Assembly: GCA_015039365.1 (NCBI GenBank)
Contig: WION01000008.1
Location: 868,001-932,000 of the forward strand
Reading direction: 5' to 3'
Length of the DNA stretch: 64,000 nucleotides
From: Amanita rubescens
Lineage: Eukaryota; Basidiomycota; Agaricomycetes; Agaricales; Amanitaceae
The stretch's first letter is position 1; each line of letters opens with the position of its first letter. Under the pieces are notes generated by a model. That model had not been told where the DNA came from. It saw only the letters and a program-made list of their open reading frames with translations, and did not search any database. The position numbers and the translations under genes are program-made. Below are positions 45,439 to 58,441 of this stretch, piece by piece.

Positions 45439-48400
45439 ATGACTCCATACCTTCGTCTCCCCCACCTGCTTTCTCTTGCATGGCTCGCATACCCCATCAT
45501 CTCCTTGCTTTTCGTTGCTTTTCGACTACTCCTCTCGTTGGACGTCGCCGAAAGCGATATTGCCTCCGTAAAATCGGATTTACTAGCCAGCTGCCTCGCA
45601 GCAGAGCATGCTGCTACATCCGCAGCAAGTATGCCGCGTTACATGGCTATCGCGACCAACGAGCAATTCGTAGATGCGGTCAACGGTGCAATCGCTGGCG
45701 CGCAAGATGTGCTGGTGCTTTCTCTAACGGTGATGGAGGCTATAATTAATTTCATCGTGGACATATACCGTTCAACATTTTTATGTTTCTTGGAGCTAGC
45801 TGTGAGAGGTGGATTGGAACTTTTGATTGCGGCCACGCAAGCGGTGAGTTTGTTCCGCGTCTCTGTGACAAAGGACGACATGCCGATTTCTGCACACATA
45901 GCTCAATACTTTGGTAAACAGTGCTGCGAGCTCTTTGAGAACGAGCATCCAGAACGATATCTCCAACGCAAATAGTGTCATTTCGAGTGCTGTTAATGCA
46001 GTGAACAAAGTCAATCCTTTCTCGAAGATCACAGCTCCGAGCATCACAGTTCCAAGCCTTGATGGCTTGCAAAATATCACTTTACCTTCATCGTTTCAAG
46101 ATGCGCTTGTACAACTTAATAATTCAATTCCTAATATAGATAATTTGAAGCAAACTATTAACAACATGTGGGTCTTATTATATTCCGAATCGAGTGAAAT
46201 TTGAACGGGATTACAGCCTCGATAAACCATTTGAGCTTGTCAAGGCAGATATCAATGATACATTCGCGAATATCACGTTTGACGCGTCCATTCTCCCTGT
46301 TCCAAGCCAGAACACCGTGACCTTTTGTGACCAACTCGACTTGTCCGTCGTCGATGATTTGGGCGCAGAACTTGTCAAGATGGCCAAAATCGGCGTTGTT
46401 ATCCTTGTCCTTACGGCTCTTCTTCTTATTGGTCTTAACTGCCTGTGGATCAAATACAGATGGGGGCGTATGATGGCCCACTTGCAAAATACTCGTCAAG
46501 CTTGGATAACCGATCCTACGGTGCATCATACCAAGTCGACCTCGTCTACTCCTGAAGTCGTGCTTTCGGACCACAACCTGCTGATATTGCAAGCCGACAT
46601 GCATCATCCGCTCATTACACGCATCGTCAACAACCTTTCTGCCAGATTCCATCTCACGACGGCACAGCACATCAATATACGCTGGTTCTTCCACTACATT
46701 TTCCATCCTCCCGCCCTAGCTTGCTTTTTGATCGGCTTTTTCGGACTGCTTTCCGTTGAGATCCAGCTGCTCGCGTTGGGGCCTCTCAGCGCTGACTTTT
46801 CGGACAAGGTGGCTGCCACCACGACTGACCTCTCCACCACGATCGCGACTGCCCTCAACGCGAGCATGTTCAACCAATCCGCGACGTATGCCAATGACAT
46901 AAACTCTCGCGTTGACGTTATCCAATCTACAATCAATGACGGTTTGTTTGGTTGGGTGAATGACACGACGACGACACTCAACAATACCGTCAACGCGTTC
47001 TACACCGATATTCAGAATGCCGTGACAACACTGTTTAACGGTACCTTTTTCGAGACGCCTGCTCAAGACTTCATCCAGTGTTTCATCGGATCAAAAGTCA
47101 ACGACATAGAAATCGCACTCACGTTTCTACACAACAATCTCCAGGTGAACATGCCCCGAGTGAACGAAAGTGTGCTAGTCCTGTCGCCAAATTCCGTTGA
47201 TGAAATAACGCAGCCCATTGCGCGAGCCGCTGTTGGTTCCGGCAACAATGGTAGTAACACCGGTTTTGTTGGTAAACTCATTGCCACGTACGAAGCATCC
47301 TTGAAGAAGGAACGGACCATGTTTGCCGTATTCATGGGAATATGGGGACTCGTTGTCTTGATGGCCATATGTATCCTCATATGGAACAATTATGGATCCC
47401 ATTGGCTTGAAGAACGGCGACGGCGAAAGTGGAAAAGGGAGCAAAGGAGTGGAATTGACGGGCTGGTTGTTCCCTTGAAGGACAAGTCTTCTGACGAGAA
47501 GAAGCCGGTCGATATACCAAATGGGCAGACAGCCCCTCTCCCACCACCATTCACTCCGTTGCCAACTCCACGCGAAACCCCATTCAGGCCTTTCGCTTCC
47601 TTTAGAGAGAATGCCAGTCCGGCTGCCTCTCCTGCAGGATCGATCAACCGTGGTTTCGAACCAACCCATCCACGGTTCCGGTCTGATGAAACGCTTGTCA
47701 TGACATTGAATGCGGACAAGGATGACCTTTTCACAGCCGAAAAGAGTAACACCGAGTCTCGCCCCGTGAAGACGCTAGATAAGCTAAGGGCCATCGGGAG
47801 GAAAGTGGTTAACAGGGAGCACCCAGGCGACGATACTCACCAGACGGAAGTCAAAAACTTAGGGAATGTTGACGACGTGGAAAAAGGACTCCGGGTAGAA
47901 TGGTTAAGACGTGTGGCCTCCAAATTGAGCAAGAACGCGAATAGTTCAGAAACACCCTCTCATCCGATGTCAAGAGAAAAGCCCATTTTTGCACAGGAAG
48001 AAGCGGTGACATCTTCTCCCCATAGTACCAGTGGACTCAAGTCACGTTGGTCGAACGAGACGACGACGACACCTACCGGTACGGGTCCTTTGAAATTCGG
48101 CTCTACGAACCGGCGTGCTGCTCCATTGCCTCCAATGCCTCACACGTCTACGCTACCTTTACGGCCAGCACGACCTCCAATTTCCCCTGGACTTGATGGA
48201 GAAGGGCGGATGAACGATCAAAAGCCAAGATCGTCGGGGTCCACGAAGCCAACCGTCGCTCCCCTACCACTGCATCATGGGTTCGTCAATGCAACTCCGA
48301 AGCCTCCCCAACCTTCTGTTTTCGATTGGTCGACAAGATCCGGGTCGACGGCGTTTCCTCCCCCTCCTTCGAGGAAAAATGGACCAAAGAGACCCTTGCC

Positions 48401-48764
48401 TAAGATTTCGACGTCCGCCCTATCCTCGGGCTTCTCAAATTCGCCCGGTGCCGCACAATCTTCCTACACTGCCCTTCCAGACTCAGCCATCCGCCCCAGC
48501 ATCAAACCCCTTCAACTCTCATCCGCGATGCCCAAACTCCCGAGGCACAACCAGTGGGACCAGGAGCGCGGGTCTGGCCGGGAGTCAAGCACTTCCGTCA
48601 CGAGGTTGTTGGCAACGACGCCTGCCCACAGGTCATCTGGGAAGACCAACCCCTTCATGAGTCCGTTTGATGATGAGCATCGTGTAACGATTCATTCGGA
48701 CAATACGGCAAGGGCAAGCGTCGCGACGAACCCATTTTCATCCCCGACTGGAGTTGCTCTCTGA
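45439..48764 (+). CDS. PRM1: Plasma membrane fusion protein PRM1
   Basis: Multipass protein acting at the cell-contact zone during mating or hyphal fusion. Three exons: 45439-45843, about 45901-46167, and 46200s to 48764. Transmembrane segments: [16 protein letters not shown] near the start, [40 protein letters not shown], and [18 protein letters not shown]. Extracellular loops are Asn/Ser/Thr-rich with many sequons and a conserved pair of Cys in [10 protein letters not shown] and TFCDQLD. The cytosolic tail of over 400 residues is Pro/Ser-rich and disordered, longer than in yeast Prm1. Start ATG is followed directly by the first membrane segment. The gene follows SEY1, with 234 nt between. 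Confidence 0.92.
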
Positions 48765-49143
48765 GCAGCGCTCAATTAATGGCTTAATGATTTGTTACGC
48801 ACTAACGTCAACCATCTTTTTCATCACCTTTGCTTCATGTGGACTTTTCACACTAACACACGAACGACAAACGCACCATTCATAATGTAGCCCTACAGCA
48901 ATCATTTTGCAAAACGTTCTTTTTACAAGTTGTAGCATAACTGTCTTGATGATATGAATAAATCTGCATAATTTGCATATGGATAAATAAACGTCCATGA
49001 GTATTTTACACAATTGAGGGTGATTATGTTAGGTTGCTGTCAAACTGAGCTGTAAAATAATTTCCCATAGTATCCTGACCAGTAGAAGAGCCAATATACG
49101 CAAGCAACGCTGCTAAGATATGGCTAGAACGTACCAAGTGTTG
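48765..49143. other. Intergenic region PRM1-AACS copy B
   Basis: About 380 nt between convergent genes. AT-rich, presumably both 3' ends. No gene recognised. Confidence 0.4.
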
Positions 49144-51927
49144 TCACAGCTTTGCCCTAGGCTCCCGATCGATATGCTGAAGTCTCCTAAACTCGTAGTA
49201 CAATTTGAAGCTCTCTGGATTTTCAATGGTCGCCGTCGGCTGGACATCCACTCCAGACACAATCCTTTTAACAGCAATCTCTACTTTCTTTCCATTGACG
49301 GTGTACTAAAATCACAAAGAGCAAGTCAGGTTGGTGTTATCAAAGCATCCGATGAACATTCTCACCGGGATATCCTCGACTTCACCAATCCAAGCAGGGA
49401 CATGTCTTGGACTCAATCCGGATCTTATGGCATCCCGAATTTCTGTCGCCAACTTGCGGCTGAAGTTGTGCCCCGGACACATCTTTATGAATAGAAGCAC
49501 ACGTTCATCCGTGTCGATGCCAGGCCGACGTTGCCCGACGCAAAGGGTATCTTCAATCCTGGACGAAAACGGGGCCATGATGTTGTAAATCTCGGAAGAA
49601 CCGAAGCGAATTCCAGAAGGGTTTAGAACACCATCGCTGCAAAATTGTTGAGTGTCTACTTAGGGAAGGTAAAGGAAAAACGCTACGTTACCTTCTGCCT
49701 AGGATGACGAGACCTTTGGTTCTTGGGTTCATAACGGTGAAGTCACCTTGACACCAAATGCCTGGAACGGCAATTCAGATACACGCGCATGGGCAAGGTC
49801 TGCAAAAATACCTGGGTACATATCAAAGTAACTTTCCCGTAGCTTTGCTCCCGTCTCATCGCCCCAAAAGCAAACGGGGAGAGACGGGTGGGGGCGTGTG
49901 CATACCAGTTCCCCTGCATGACAAGTATGTTCGATGTTGTTCCCTGCAGGGTCGAATACCTCGACTTTGACCCCAAGGCTTTTGGTCTGTAACTCTACCG
50001 CGCAAATTTTAGTGCCACCGAGCCCGTGACAACGCTCTATGCATACCTCCAGCATAAACGGGCAAGGTGGGAGAGAAGCTTATGACTTGTACTTTCACGT
50101 CAGATTGTCCTGCTAAAGGGGGCGAATGCATACGGCTTACATGTACTACAAATGTCTGTACCGCCGGTTGCGGTGTATACGCAGGTTCGGGGCCCGAAAG
50201 CGGATTGTGCCCATTTGTGAAGTGCTGGCGTCAGCACGGCACCTGCGGAAACGATGAAGCGCAGTGAATTGAATCGGGCAACGTCCGCTAGGTTGGCTCA
50301 GCAATCATCTGAAAATATAAAACTTGGATGCATACAGGGGACGATGCCTTGGGCCCTGACTTCAGAGAAGAACCGTGGACTTGTACCAAAATAATCGACT
50401 CTTAATGTAGATCAGTGATGACAGACAGTTTAGTTTTTGAAGAATACTTACTTTTGTTGGTCGATGAATTGTAGAAAATGTTGTGTCGTGGGATAGAAGG
50501 GAGACCCCTCATATAGAATGACCCGTCCTCCAAACGAAAGCGTGCTAAGCATGAGTGTCCACATCATCCATCCCGTCTGCTTTGTCATTACAAACACCCT
50601 ACACTCGGGTAAAGAATGGACTTACAGAGGAATATTGGAAAAATGTTTCCCCTGCGCGGCAACTGAGGCCCTGCATAATGTCTTTCTTGGTCTGTAACAG
50701 GACTCCCTAATGGCGAAAGGTCTATAACAAGAGGTGAGACATAAGGCTTCGAAACGTACACCTGCCGAATGTACTATGCATTTCGGTTTCCCGGAAGTAC
50801 CGGAGCTGTATAGAATAAAGGCGGGATGATTGAAGGGTAATTGTGTAAAGGTCAAAGGCCGATCGTTGGCCTTTTCTAAGAACTTGGACAACAGTATGCT
50901 GGCCCTGAATCACGGCGTGCACCGAATAGGGCACTGAAAACGACGTACGCAGTCGGGCAATTCACATCCACAGCATCCACGCCGGTAATGCTGCTCGGTA
51001 ATAATACGGCCATCTCAAGACCATGCTTTGAAAGATCTCTAATCACTTCAAGGGCCTTTGGGAGGATATTGATCCTTTTTCCGGTATACGGGGCCTCGAT
51101 GTCGCAAAATAGAATCTTTGGTCGTATTTGACGATATCTATCTAAAATAGCCTGTGAACCGAAATAGTCAAGGTGAGAGAAGCTTGAAGAACGCGGGGAT
51201 GCTGACTGATACGCCCAAGTCGGTTGCTGTGCTCGAGTAGACAGCACCTATACTCGTCGTTGCCAACGCTAGAACGACGGCCGTGACTGAATTTGTGACG
51301 ATGGCTGGGATTCACTTGCTTCATTTTCGGGTTCACTGAACATTTGAAATGAGCTTACCGGCAACTCTATCTCCGACGCTCACCCCGCTCGATCTTAGGG
51401 CAGATGCCATGACTCTAACACGTTCGCGCAGTTCACGGTAACTGCAGTGGGTCACTTCTCCCAACTCACTGCTTGCAGTGCAAGCTATACTGTCGTCATT
51501 CCTGCTCAATATGTTTTCGGCATAGTTCAGTTGAGCCCCAGGAAACCATATGGGGATCTCTTTCAATAGTTTTCCCTCTTCAAGAACCTGCTTGATGTCG
51601 ACGATAACGCACAGAGATAAGAGGGAACGGCCCTTACCTTTGAGAATCGAGTCGAATACCGTATTTCCAAGTAATCCCAAAGATCCTCCCAAAAAGTATA
51701 ATGCGACACGGAATAGGTGTACAGTTCCTGGAAGTTGACTGCGTCTATCAAAATTTAAGCGTTGACACATACAGGGTTGAATTACCTAGGTTCAGACCAT
51801 GACGACGATTGATAAACGCCCGGAGCGCTTCCACGCTGGATTTTTTACTGAATGACTTGTCCGGCGTCCAAAGAAGCTGGGACTGGGAGAAGTAGTCCAT
51901 ATATTCAGAAATGGGGTCGATGGACAT
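49144..51927 (-). CDS. Acetoacetyl-CoA synthetase (AACS), copy B
   Basis: Second full AACS gene, more diverged from copy A than the repeat unit is. Starts at MSIDPISEYMDYF (51927), then [74 protein letters not shown], the AMP-binding loop [38 protein letters not shown], and C-terminal blocks WTP-to-LGRRRL...NPSGIRFGSSE, VGQRRPGIDTDE, ending AKL at 49146. Introns are about 50 nt. The frames around 51180 need care: a retained intron explains the ORF that runs through SSSFSHLDY. It is divergent from RPC11. Two full copies plus a pseudogene within 18 kb indicate local family expansion. Confidence 0.85.
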
Positions 51928-52390
51928 GTATAAAAGTCCGATAGTCAGTTATGTAGGCTTGAACGAGTGGCGTAAGCAAGGCACGAATTGCACCAGGTTA
52001 TATAGTCACATATATATGGGTGTTTCGAGTGATCTAAAAGGAGGTGTTACGTGGCCTTCATATCAGCCGAACAAAAGCCCGGGTAAAAAGAGTGTAGACG
52101 CATGAGCATGATATGCATGATATCTGAGCTTGCCATTCATAGTACTTTAGACGATATTGTTGGACGCAAAGTCTGGATGAGAGAGTCGATTAGAGAATGA
52201 CCAGTACCCCAGCGATATTTTTTGGGGGCACCCAATTTGAGCATTCATACAGTTTGAAGGTCCGGAGCGGCAGTGGTCAACGTACCATGTTCCGAGTTAT
52301 AATGAAACAGGGTCGGGAACTTCTACTGATGTTTTTTATTATTTGAGTTGCCGATCTATTAAAAAGGTAATCTCTGTGACCCTACATACC
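51928..52390. promoter_or_regulatory. Divergent promoter region AACS copy B / RPC11
   Basis: About 460 nt between opposed starts, with a tatatata stretch near 52010. No gene recognised. Confidence 0.4.
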
Positions 52391-52925
52391 ATGCTCTTTT
52401 GCCCAACCTGTGCCAATTTACTCGTGATTTCCGCCGACTCTGGGAGGAACAAATGGGCTTGCAATACCTGCGCATATGAATTTCCAATAGAGAAACAAGT
52501 GCTTACATCTCCCTTCCCTGCTCCTTAATCTGATCATGGGTTCGAGTGAAAAAAGATGACATCAAGGACGCGACTGAAGCGAAAAGAAGTTGATGATGTC
52601 CTTGGCGGAGACGAGATGTGGAAACACGCGGATAAGACACAGGGTATGTCGCATTCATATTTCTAGTTACAAATTGACTGAGCCATTCTAGCATCTTGCG
52701 ACAAATGCAACCACAATCAGGCCTACTTTTACCAGCTGCAGATCAGATCTGCCGATGAACCAATGACTACCTGTACGTCCTCGCACTTTATCGTCTCCTG
52801 TCTGAGTCAATGGTGACTGATATGCGTAGTTTATCGGTGGGTTATGTCATGTTTCTGTTGACGTTCGAGTACCTCATACGTGTTACAGTTGTGTCAATTG
52901 CGCACATCAGTGGCGCGAAAACTGA
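52391..52925 (+). CDS. RPC11: RNA polymerase III subunit C11 (Rpc11)
   Basis: Small zinc-ribbon subunit needed for RNA cleavage and termination-reinitiation by Pol III; its C-terminal ribbon is related to TFIIS. Exon 1 gives an N-terminal Zn ribbon (MLFCPTCANLL, WACNTCAYEFPI). The next exons give KRKEVDDVLGGDEMWKHADKT, then CDKCNHNQAYFYQLQIRSADEPMTT with the invariant acidic hairpin Asp-Glu, and finally CVNCAHQWREN and the stop. A 7-nt microexon (52830-52836, TTTATCG) is needed to supply the FYR codons between the last two parts. With it the protein matches the family without gaps. No other gene overlaps. Confidence 0.9.
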
Positions 52926-55171
52926 CATGTGCACTCATGCCATTCATTCCCGCGGATGGACCGGCATATAATATTGCCATGGCTCATCGCGTTCGACCTC
53001 GTCCCACTTGTTGCATCGCAGCCGCGAGAGAGGAAGTTATTTCTATCGTGAGAGCATTTTCAAAACCAGGGCAAGGCCATATATATGTGATTGATTGGGC
53101 AGCTATTGAATCCAACCACGCCTTTCACTTCCTTTTTCATGAGTCGCAAATCCACCGGACAAAGTACATTGATCTCGTGGAATGCCAGTTGAGTCATTGA
53201 ACTGCTTGCGGAGTTCGGACCGAAAAACAAGCACCCTATTAAGGGAATGATAGTATGAAATCATCGTGGATTCCATGCACCATCCTCTATTTCGACCATT
53301 CCTTTGTCTTTTTCAATGCCGGTTCTAGCATCCAGTTCGGCAGTTTATCGTTCTGTCTATCGGGCCTAGACGGCCACGATGGGTTTATCATGAGATTCAA
53401 TAAGGTGACATGATCATGTGTATTGCGGCAAGCATTCTATTATGTTCTCGCCCTCTGCACCGCAGCATTTCCACCGACATCTTGTTATTTCGCGTATCTC
53501 CACGTCCTTAATCGATCTACCGACAAAATGGAATTTTCATTCATGATCATGGACGAGCTGTAACCATGGTATCTTATCACTCCACTACAAATCCTTCCAA
53601 GTCTGCGGGTCACTTGGACAATGGTGAGTCCCTTCTAGTGCCAGTTATTGTGCAACGGCGTCGCATCATTTTCCCTTACAAAGGACTGTCATTCGGTGAC
53701 TATGTCATCACGGATGCCCTTCCAGGGCTTTGAAGTTCCGTTTTGTCCACAATTCCGGTCACTACGCCAGTTCGACCCAATCACAAAGATACTTTTCCCT
53801 AAAGGTTGAAATTATCTATAGCGAGCGCTGCTTAAGAATGAAGAGCGGGTTCCAACCCTTGCATTGATTTAATTGTGCGCTGAGCGCTTTTTTGTTCTTC
53901 TTTCGGGCACCCCTTTCGAGTCTGCGGACTTCCATTAGCGCGGCGTCACTACCTTTCGCACGATGGCCGTCAGTACTAGCCGATTCTTGTTCCTTCGGGG
54001 GGAACTGGAGTTGAGCTGAGTAAACTTACAGTTTAGGTGGATGAAAACCGAGTTACGGTTCTCCGAATTTAGTTAAGCACGACGGAAAAGTGTTTATAGC
54101 GCATATCTCGAGATTAACTAAAGCCATTCGTCGTTCAAAGTGTCCTCGGCTTGGTCTTTGCAGGACAAGTGCCGTTATTCTATTTTATACTTTTTAGGTG
54201 TAGGTCATTGCTCCTATCCACATATGTCTATGAAGAGTCTACTCAGGTGATGAGCCTAAACGTCCTCGGTGTCTGTTAATAACATCAATAACCTTCTGGG
54301 CTGTGATGATCCACTGCTCTTAGGAAGAACAACAACATCGGCCTTTCAAAACAAAAGAGCAAACTGGTGTGGTTCAGTGCACAGGATGCCGTTGGAAAAT
54401 GCACCGCTCCGCGAGCGGAGATAATATCCGCCGCCGCACGGGCTTCTATTGCATAATTCATACAGCTGGCTAAACGTTGATCGTGCGCCTGAGCACACGG
54501 GACGTATGGCGAGCTCAGAAGCAGATTCCATAATATTCTGGACAAGTTGCCGTTAGGACGCACAGGGACGTGCCGCAGTGTGGAAACGCGTTGGAGGTGA
54601 ACAATCCTGTTACAGTAGAATGCGTTGTGCCTGTAATCATTGTGCGCAGATAACCCGCATAGGGCTGGGGGGCGTCGCGGTGTACCTGATGGGATTACTG
54701 ATACAAAGAACCCAAGTATTATGTCGTCCATCTGAATCGCGAGTCATCCCACAAACGTATCTATTTCTAAGTTTACGGGGGGGACGCAGATGCTACGGGC
54801 AACGGGGGGTTGTTACAGGGTGGAGGTACATGTGTGACTAGTATCAATATTTGTTTGATAATCAAATCAGTGATTGGGGTTGGAGAGCGAGTAGTGTACC
54901 TGGCAGCAAAGGTAAGGGGAAGTTGTTTGGCTCAGAGAGAGAAAGGCAGCTGGGTAGGCAGAAGGGGCAAACAATAATAAGGGGGGGAACTAGAGAAAGG
55001 AAGGGATGACAATGAGAGCGGACGAACGGGAACAGACCAAGTCGAGCGGGTTGGCCCGGCGGAGTTTAAAATGAAATGACAGCTCGCGTTGGCCCGCTAG
55101 GACTAGAGGACTCTTTACCCGCCAAGTGGTCACCGCCCGTCCTTCCCCTCGTCTCCCCCGCCCTCTGTACC
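52926..55171. other. 2.2-kb gene-free region upstream of CDC24
   Basis: Only short ORFs with no recognisable motif (the longest is 148 codons, 54285-54731 minus). The last 45 nt before the CDC24 ATG are strongly pyrimidine-rich (near 55127-55170), as often seen around fungal transcription starts. No transposon or RNA gene recognised. Confidence 0.45.
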
Positions 55172-58100
55172 ATGGCTTCTGTCGCAGGCCGAAAAAAGTC
55201 CATAATATCCAGCTCGGGCATACAGATCGAAACTCCGGTAGCAAATAACACCCTGTTAAACAAGGCTGCCTCCCAGTCCACTTCCCTCTACCAGCAATGC
55301 TCTCAACTCAGAACCCGCCTCCTCCGAATTAGAGGATTCGACTACTATTTCTCCCTTGCTTCCTCCTCAACAGATTCTCGCCAGTCAACAGACCCCGTAT
55401 CCCACATTTGGGACCTTTTCTCCCTCGGCATCTCGCTCTGTTACCTCGTCGACATGCTTTCTGAAGACCAGGGGTTTTCAAAGATTAACTACTCTATATT
55501 CGACCCTGAAAAGTACAACGCAAATCCTGACCGGGCCAAGAAACGCGCTATTGCGCTATTCGCAATGCAGATAACCGACAAGATATCGGCTGCTATCCCG
55601 GGGTGTGAGTTATTCACGGTGACCGACTTGTGGGATCGGAATTCGACGGATGGTTTGGTAAAGGTACGTGATATATTTGCTTCATCCGCTATGTGGGTCC
55701 TAATACACTTCCAAGGTCGTGCATACCGTCACGGCAATAGTGAATCACCTCCCGGAATATGCCTTTGAAGAGCTTCCGCCGAGTACACCCTCTCTTTCAT
55801 CGCATAATTCACTTGACTCGATTCCCGACTCGATACCCCCTGCTAATGCTCAGGACTCTGCTCGGCAGAACATCGTCAGGGAAATCGTGGAAACTGAACG
55901 TAAATACGTTCAGGATTTAGAGGTTATGCAGGTGTGTTGATATTTCCGTGGTATGATATTATTTACTCACGCTCTATAGAAATACTCCAACGCACTATAC
56001 CAGAATAATATTATCGATCAAGATACCATCCACCTGCTATTTCCGAATCTCAATAACCTCCTCAACTTCCAACGCAAGTTTTTGATTCGCTTGGAAAGTA
56101 CCGCCGAACTTCCTTGGCCTGAACAGAGATGGGGCTTAGATTTCCTGGAAAGTGTAAGTCGGTCTTGCCATGTTCCTAGTTCGGCGGTTCCCTTGTGCTA
56201 ACGGCATTACGGCATATAGGAAGAGGAATTCATCGTTTACGAACCATATTGTGCCAATTATACCAACGCATCGGACCTTATGTTAGCTCATGAACAAAGC
56301 TTAGCGGTAAGTGAAATGTTCCGTAATCAGCGACATGAAGAGTCGTCTTGGTGACGAGCATTTGCCTTGCCTTGCGGAGTTTGCCGATGCTAATCACATT
56401 CATTCTTAGGCGCTGAACGATTTGATCAATGTTAAAGGCGAGCTTCCGGCTTTCCTAATCAAGCCGGTGCAGAGGGTCTGCAAATATCCGCTTTTGCTTG
56501 ACGTGCGTCAACTGATGTCGGCTCTGTGAAACTTGACTGACCCTGATACGAACAGTCACTCATCAAGGCTGCATCGCCCTCCTCATATGCTTACTACGAG
56601 GAGCTGAAACTGGGCTCGGAAGCTGCGAAACGAATCGCAGATAAGATAAACGAGGCTCAGCGCCGAGCAGAAAATGACCAGACGGTCAAAAATCTCCAGG
56701 CTCGGGTAGAGGACTGGAAAGGGCATCACATCGCTAACTTTGGCGAACTTCTACTCGATGACATCTTTTTGGTGACAAAATCCGATGTTGATCGAGAGTA
56801 TCACGTGTTTCTCTTCGAGAAGATCATCCTGTGCTGCAAAGAGGTACCGCAGAACGCGCAGAACGGGAGCAAGAAAATCGGTAAGAATGGATCTCTGCTG
56901 AAGAAACAGGCAACCCCTGCACCGCTCCCGCTGCAAGGTGCAGCTCCGGGTTCAAGGAAGACTACGCCCCTCGTGTTAAAAGGCAGAATCTTTTTGGGGA
57001 ATGTCACCCAAGCAATGTCCGTCCCCGCAAAGATGTATGGAGGTAGGAACATACACGTGATTTACCTTTCAATATTCTCAATAATTGTCCAGCTTCTGGT
57101 ATTCCAACTCATTATCCTCTGCAAGTTTGGTGGAAGGGCGACGATGATCTGGAGTTCTTCACATTGCGCTGTCGCAGAGAAGATCAGATGCGTCAGTGGG
57201 AGGCTCAAATCAACAAGCTTATAAAGGAACTTGATCAACGACGCGCTGTGGAAAGGCCAGGACTCGCGAAGATTGCTGCGCCGAACGGTACCAATACTTC
57301 ACTGAGTCGAGTTGAATCCACATCACAAATCCAGCCTTTCTCGCCATCTATGTCTAACACTCGATATAGCCGTCCTTCGCAGAGCATATCAACCTTTGGG
57401 GATGAAAACATATTGAGCCCTGGTCTGCCACTAGGGTCCTATGCATCCATTGGCCCTCTCGGCAATCCCCACGATTCATTTGAGTTCGAAGTGGATGAGG
57501 AGGATTACCCACATACTTCCACCTATGCTTCTTCAGGCCGGGGAACACCCATGGGGGGGCGTCGAAGTACTCTTGGTGATCGCGACTCCACAAATTACGA
57601 CCGTCCCGGGAGTCTCTGGAAAGTGCCATTGCCTCCCAGCTCGGCTTCTTCTGCCAGACCGATCACACCTCGATTGCATACTGTTCCTAGTATGCATTCA
57701 GATTCTGGTTTTGGGAATCAAGTCAGAGGCTCAAGACCATCAATACGGAGTCAAATTAGTTCAACAAGACTCAAATCGACTTACAATGATAGTGGGGAGT
57801 ACAACAACAGCAGTGGAGCACAGTCGCCTATTCCTCCCACCCTGGGTGTACCTCCTAGCAGCCGGTCACGCAGCGTCAGTCAACCGACCGCTTACGTTCC
57901 GAAAGCGCAGCTACCTCCTGTGCCTACACCGGCACAGCCGTCACAGTGGAGTCGGGACCGGTCGAAGACCAACTTGTCTGGTGCTGCTAACAGCAGCAGC
58001 AACAATAAACGCGGGAGCGGCTCAAGCCAGTCGACGACAGGTGACAGTTCTGACTACTCACCGAACAGTTCGTCATCACCCATCACACCATATGGTTCGA

Positions 58101-58441
58101 GCGAGTCTTCTCTTGGCGGTGTGGGCATCAGGACACAAACGTTTGATAATGTTCCCAATGATACCGTATATCTCCAATCGTCTCCCCCCGTCAAGGTCAA
58201 GATCTATTTCCACGAGGATGTGTTTGTCATCGAAGTTCCTCGCAACACTGAGTACGTGGAACTTGTCGAGAAAGTTGGGCGCAAGATACGCTTGTGTGGT
58301 CCCCGACGAGATGATGGACCTCTGCGTGTCAAGTACAGGGATGAAGACGGCGATATGGTATCCCTGGGTTCTACAGAAGATGTCCAAATGGCCTTCTCAG
58401 AATTCCGTCTCGGCGGTCAAGTCACTCTCTTTGTGACGTGA
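55172..58441 (+). CDS. CDC24: CDC24-type Rho guanine-nucleotide exchange factor
   Basis: Activates Cdc42 to set cell polarity. Start ATG 55172 in good context (taccATGG), MASVAGRKKSI. Domains: a calponin-homology-like N-terminus (SHIWDLFSLGISLCYLVDML, KKRAIALFAMQITDK); a DH/RhoGEF domain over several exons (IVREIVETERKYVQDLEVMQ, FLIKPVQRVCKYPLLLDSL, the hallmark helix); a PH domain (ELLLDDIFLVTKS, HVFLFEKIILCC, LKGRIFLGNV, WWKGDDDLEFFTLRCR); a long Ser/Pro-rich linker (57250-58180) and a C-terminal PB1 domain (VKVKIYFHEDVFVIEVP, VKYRDEDGDMVSLGS), which binds Bem1-type scaffolds. This is the standard fungal Cdc24 layout and appears complete. Confidence 0.94.

Noticed and set aside
46158..46706. 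182-codon minus-strand ORF
   Set aside because: Antisense to the large PRM1 exon, whose membrane segments and conserved Cys region are clear.
57441..58436. 331-codon plus-strand ORF
   Set aside because: Out-of-frame shadow of the CDC24 linker and PB1 exon; composition is biased and it lacks motifs.
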